Source: Caproicibacterium amylolyticum (GTDB taxonomy: Bacteria; Bacillota; Clostridia; Oscillospirales; Acutalibacteraceae). Taken from it: a stretch of DNA of 64,000 nt. Shown piece after piece: positions 62,173-64,000 of the stretch. Below the pieces are notes generated by a model. That model saw only the letters and a list, made by a program, of their open reading frames with translations, ran no database searches and was not told the DNA's origin. Both the position numbers and the translations under genes were made by a program. How positions within the stretch are numbered: position 1 is the stretch's first letter; every line of letters begins with the position of its first letter. The stretch covers positions 496,001 to 560,000 of the forward strand of contig NZ_CP060696.1 of assembly GCF_014467055.1 (NCBI RefSeq), written 5' to 3'.

Positions 62173-64000
62173 ATGTCTTTCTTTAAAGAAAATCATGCGC
62201 TCGTTTTTCAGAAGCGGGGCGAAACTTTGCGCATTGAAGCGTGGGGAAACAATGCCCTGCGTGTGCGCTGTGCAAAATTCGGCCGCTTCAACAGCTGTGA
62301 CTGGGCGCTTTCGCCCGCTCCGGAGGCTGTGCCGGAGATTTCGATTGAAGAACAGCAGGCAACCATTCAGAACGGCAAAATCCGTGCCTGTGTAAATTTT
62401 GCCGGTGTGCTTACGTTTTATAAAGAAGACGAGCAGATTTTGCAGGAATATTTCCGTTGCTATGACGGTACCGTCAGCCGCGAGAGCCGGTGTACAAAAG
62501 TAATCGCACGTGAATTTACACCAATCGTCGGCGGGGACTATCAGCTGCACGTGCGTTTTGAAAGCGATGACCGTGAAAAAATCTTTGGAATGGGGCAGTA
62601 CCAGCATCCCTATCTGGATCAAAAGGGCTGTGTGCTGGAGTTGGCGCAGCGAAACTCACAGGTCACGGTGCCATTTGCCGTTTCCAGTTTGGGTTACGGC
62701 TTCCTGTGGAACAATCCGGCAGTGGGCAGAGTTTCTTTCGGAAAAAACTGCACCGAATGGGTTGCAGAAGCAACGGATCAGATGGACTACTGGGTTACTG
62801 CGGACGACACGCCCGCAGCCATTTTGCAGAACTACACGGCAGTTACCGGCCGCGCGCCGCTGATGCCGGAAAATGTGCTGGGACTTTGGCAGTGCAAACT
62901 GCGCTACCGCACACAGGAGGAAGTGCTGACCGTTGCCAGAAAGTACAAGGAACTCGGCATTCCGCTGGATGTTATTGTTATTGACTTTTTTCACTGGATT
63001 CGGCAGGGTGACTGGGGCTTTGACCCGCAGTACTGGCCTGACCCGAAAGCAATGGTGGACGAGCTGCACGCCATGGGTACGCGCGTCATGGTTTCCGTCT
63101 GGCCGTCGGTTGACCGCAAGTGCAGCCACTTTGAGGAAATGTATGAAAAAGGTCTGCTGGTCACTACGGAACACGGTACGATTCAGACCTACGATTTTAA
63201 CGGTGACTGCGTTACCTTTGATGCCATGAATCCAGAAGCGCGGGACTTCATCTGGAAAGTCTGCAAGGAGAATTACACAAAGTTCGGCATTGATTTCTTT
63301 TGGCTGGACAATGCGGAGCCGGATTACGCGGTGTATGACTTTGCAAATTACCGCTATTACCTTGGACCGGCGCTGAAGGTCAGCAATATCTATCCGCTGC
63401 TGTATACAAAAGCCTTTTTCGACGGACAGCACAGTGAAAATCGTTCTGACTTTGTCAACCTTGTGCGCAGTGCATGGGCAGGCAGCCAAAAATATGCGGC
63501 ATTGGTCTGGTCCGGTGATGTGCCCAGCACCTTTGAAGCTTTCCGTGATCAGATTGTGGGCGGTTTGAACATCGGTCTTGCGGGCATTCCGTGGTGGACT
63601 TCCGACATTGGCGGTTTTATGGACGGCGACGGCAGTGATCCGGCCTTCGTACAGCTGCTGATTCGCTGGTTCCAGTTTGCTGTGTTCTGCCCGGCACTGC
63701 GTATGCACGGTGACCGCGACCCGCACAACATTCCTCCGCTGGATGACAAAGACTTTGGCGGAGGCTACTTGTACACTGGTCAGCCGAATGAACTTTGGAG
63801 CTACGGCGAAGAGGCATTTGCAATCATGAAGAAGTATTTGCAGCTGCGCTTGAAGCTGAAGCCGTATTTGGTACAGCTTTCAAAAGAAGCGCATGAAACA
63901 GGTGCACCCATGATGCGTACCATGTTTTATGAGTTCCCGCAGGATGAAAAGTGCTGGAACATCAGTGACCAGTATATGTTTGGCTCGGAATATCTGGTGG
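62173..64000 (+). CDS. GH31 alpha-glycosidase (alpha-xylosidase/alpha-glucosidase type), 3' end outside window
   Basis: 609 codons are present and the frame is open at the window edge. No signal peptide. The N-terminal beta-sandwich leads to KIFGMGQYQHP and the barrel: nucleophile Asp379 in WLDNAEPD and acid/base Asp449 in WSGDVPSTF. GLAGIPWWTSDIGGF and FCPALRMHGDRDP are further conserved GH31 segments. The KxRY-type segment WQCKLRYRTQEE is more like alpha-xylosidases (YicI/XylS), but sugar choice is not certain. GAGGTG sits 5 bases before the ATG. A divergent AraC regulator is the likely activator. Confidence 0.93.
   Translation, partial: MSFFKENHALVFQKRGETLRIEAWGNNALRVRCAKFGRFNSCDWALSPAPEAVPEISIEEQQATIQNGKIRACVNFAGVLTFYKEDEQILQEYFRCYDGTVSRESRCTKVIAREFTPIVGGDYQLHVRFESDDREKIFGMGQYQHPYLDQKGCVLELAQRNSQVTVPFAVSSLGYGFLWNNPAVGRVSFGKNCTEWVAEATDQMDYWVTADDTPAAILQNYTAVTGRAPLMPENVLGLWQCKLRYRTQEEVLTVARKYKELGIPLDVIVIDFFHWIRQGDWGFDPQYWPDPKAMVDELHAMGTRVMVSVWPSVDRKCSHFEEMYEKGLLVTTEHGTIQTYDFNGDCVTFDAMNPEARDFIWKVCKENYTKFGIDFFWLDNAEPDYAVYDFANYRYYLGPALKVSNIYPLLYTKAFFDGQHSENRSDFVNLVRSAWAGSQKYAALVWSGDVPSTFEAFRDQIVGGLNIGLAGIPWWTSDIGGFMDGDGSDPAFVQLLIRWFQFAVFCPALRMHGDRDPHNIPPLDDKDFGGGYLYTGQPNELWSYGEEAFAIMKKYLQLRLKLKPYLVQLSKEAHETGAPMMRTMFYEFPQDEKCWNISDQYMFGSEYLV

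Noticed and set aside
62656..63726. 356-aa antisense open frame in the GH31 gene
   Set aside because: Opposite the GH31 barrel with its active-site motifs; no ribosome site or family match.
1..64000. tRNA, rRNA, CRISPR array or prophage
   Set aside because: No cloverleaf-like genes, no rRNA stretches, no regularly spaced direct repeats and no phage structural genes were seen by eye.

Overview
The window looks like a mid-GC member of the Bacillota, class Clostridia, most likely a carbohydrate-eating Oscillospirales/Ruminococcaceae-type gut or rumen anaerobe. This is inferred from strong GGAGG-type ribosome sites, Firmicute-style lipoproteins, a YesM/YesN two-component pair, a FeoB-associated Cys-rich peptide, a ThiW-type thiamine transporter and many glycoside hydrolases. 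No rRNA, tRNA or CRISPR array was seen.

Layout. 1-1953: the end of a sugar ABC permease and a cytoplasmic GH13 neopullulanase-type enzyme. 2347-20267: a locus that appears built to strip glycans from plant cell-wall glycoproteins. It has a 1560-aa secreted GH85 endo-beta-N-acetylglucosaminidase, a convergent 1824-aa secreted GH121-type beta-L-arabinobiosidase, a sugar ABC transporter whose binding protein carries a one-base frameshift, a LacI regulator with AACGTT-core operator candidates at most of these promoters, and a GH127 beta-L-arabinofuranosidase. The two secreted enzymes share the same C-terminal module. 20551-23888: a ferrous iron operon (feoA-feoA-feoB-Cys-rich peptide-DtxR-like HTH protein) with palindromic operators. 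24028-27848: a VOC protein, a GH43 enzyme, a small ferritin-like protein and a 2-hydroxyacid dehydrogenase with a hairpin in its leader.

27925-38950: a ten-cistron minus-strand operon diverging from an amino-acid binding protein and an M20 amidohydrolase. It encodes an amino-acid ABC transporter, a HisC-like and a D-amino-acid-type aminotransferase, an ornithine-cyclodeaminase-family protein and a four-subunit FAD/Fe-S amine dehydrogenase. The set closely resembles opine (octopine/nopaline) or D-hydroxyproline catabolic clusters. 39064-45398: two divergent MgtA-type P-ATPases, one followed by a receiver-less PhoB-type regulator and the other by a previously uncalled 50-aa membrane peptide.

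45498-55869: a YesN/YesM two-component system with an orphan sugar-binding lipoprotein, then a maltodextrin operon (binding protein, MalF, MalG, secreted alpha-amylase). 56131-57264: a small hypothetical gene diverging from a serine recombinase across two inverted palindromic sites. 57323-60881: thiamine salvage genes (thiW-thiM-thiE behind a TPP riboswitch, followed by what looks like a second, degenerate aptamer) and thiD, which is bracketed by two MITE-like elements. 61165-64000: an AraC regulator diverging from a GH31 alpha-glycosidase that runs off the end of the window.

In overall logic this is an accessory carbohydrate and amino-compound uptake region with local regulators (LacI, AraC, YesMN, DtxR-like) placed beside what they probably control. 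All functions are read from sequence motifs and family knowledge recalled from memory; no database search was run.
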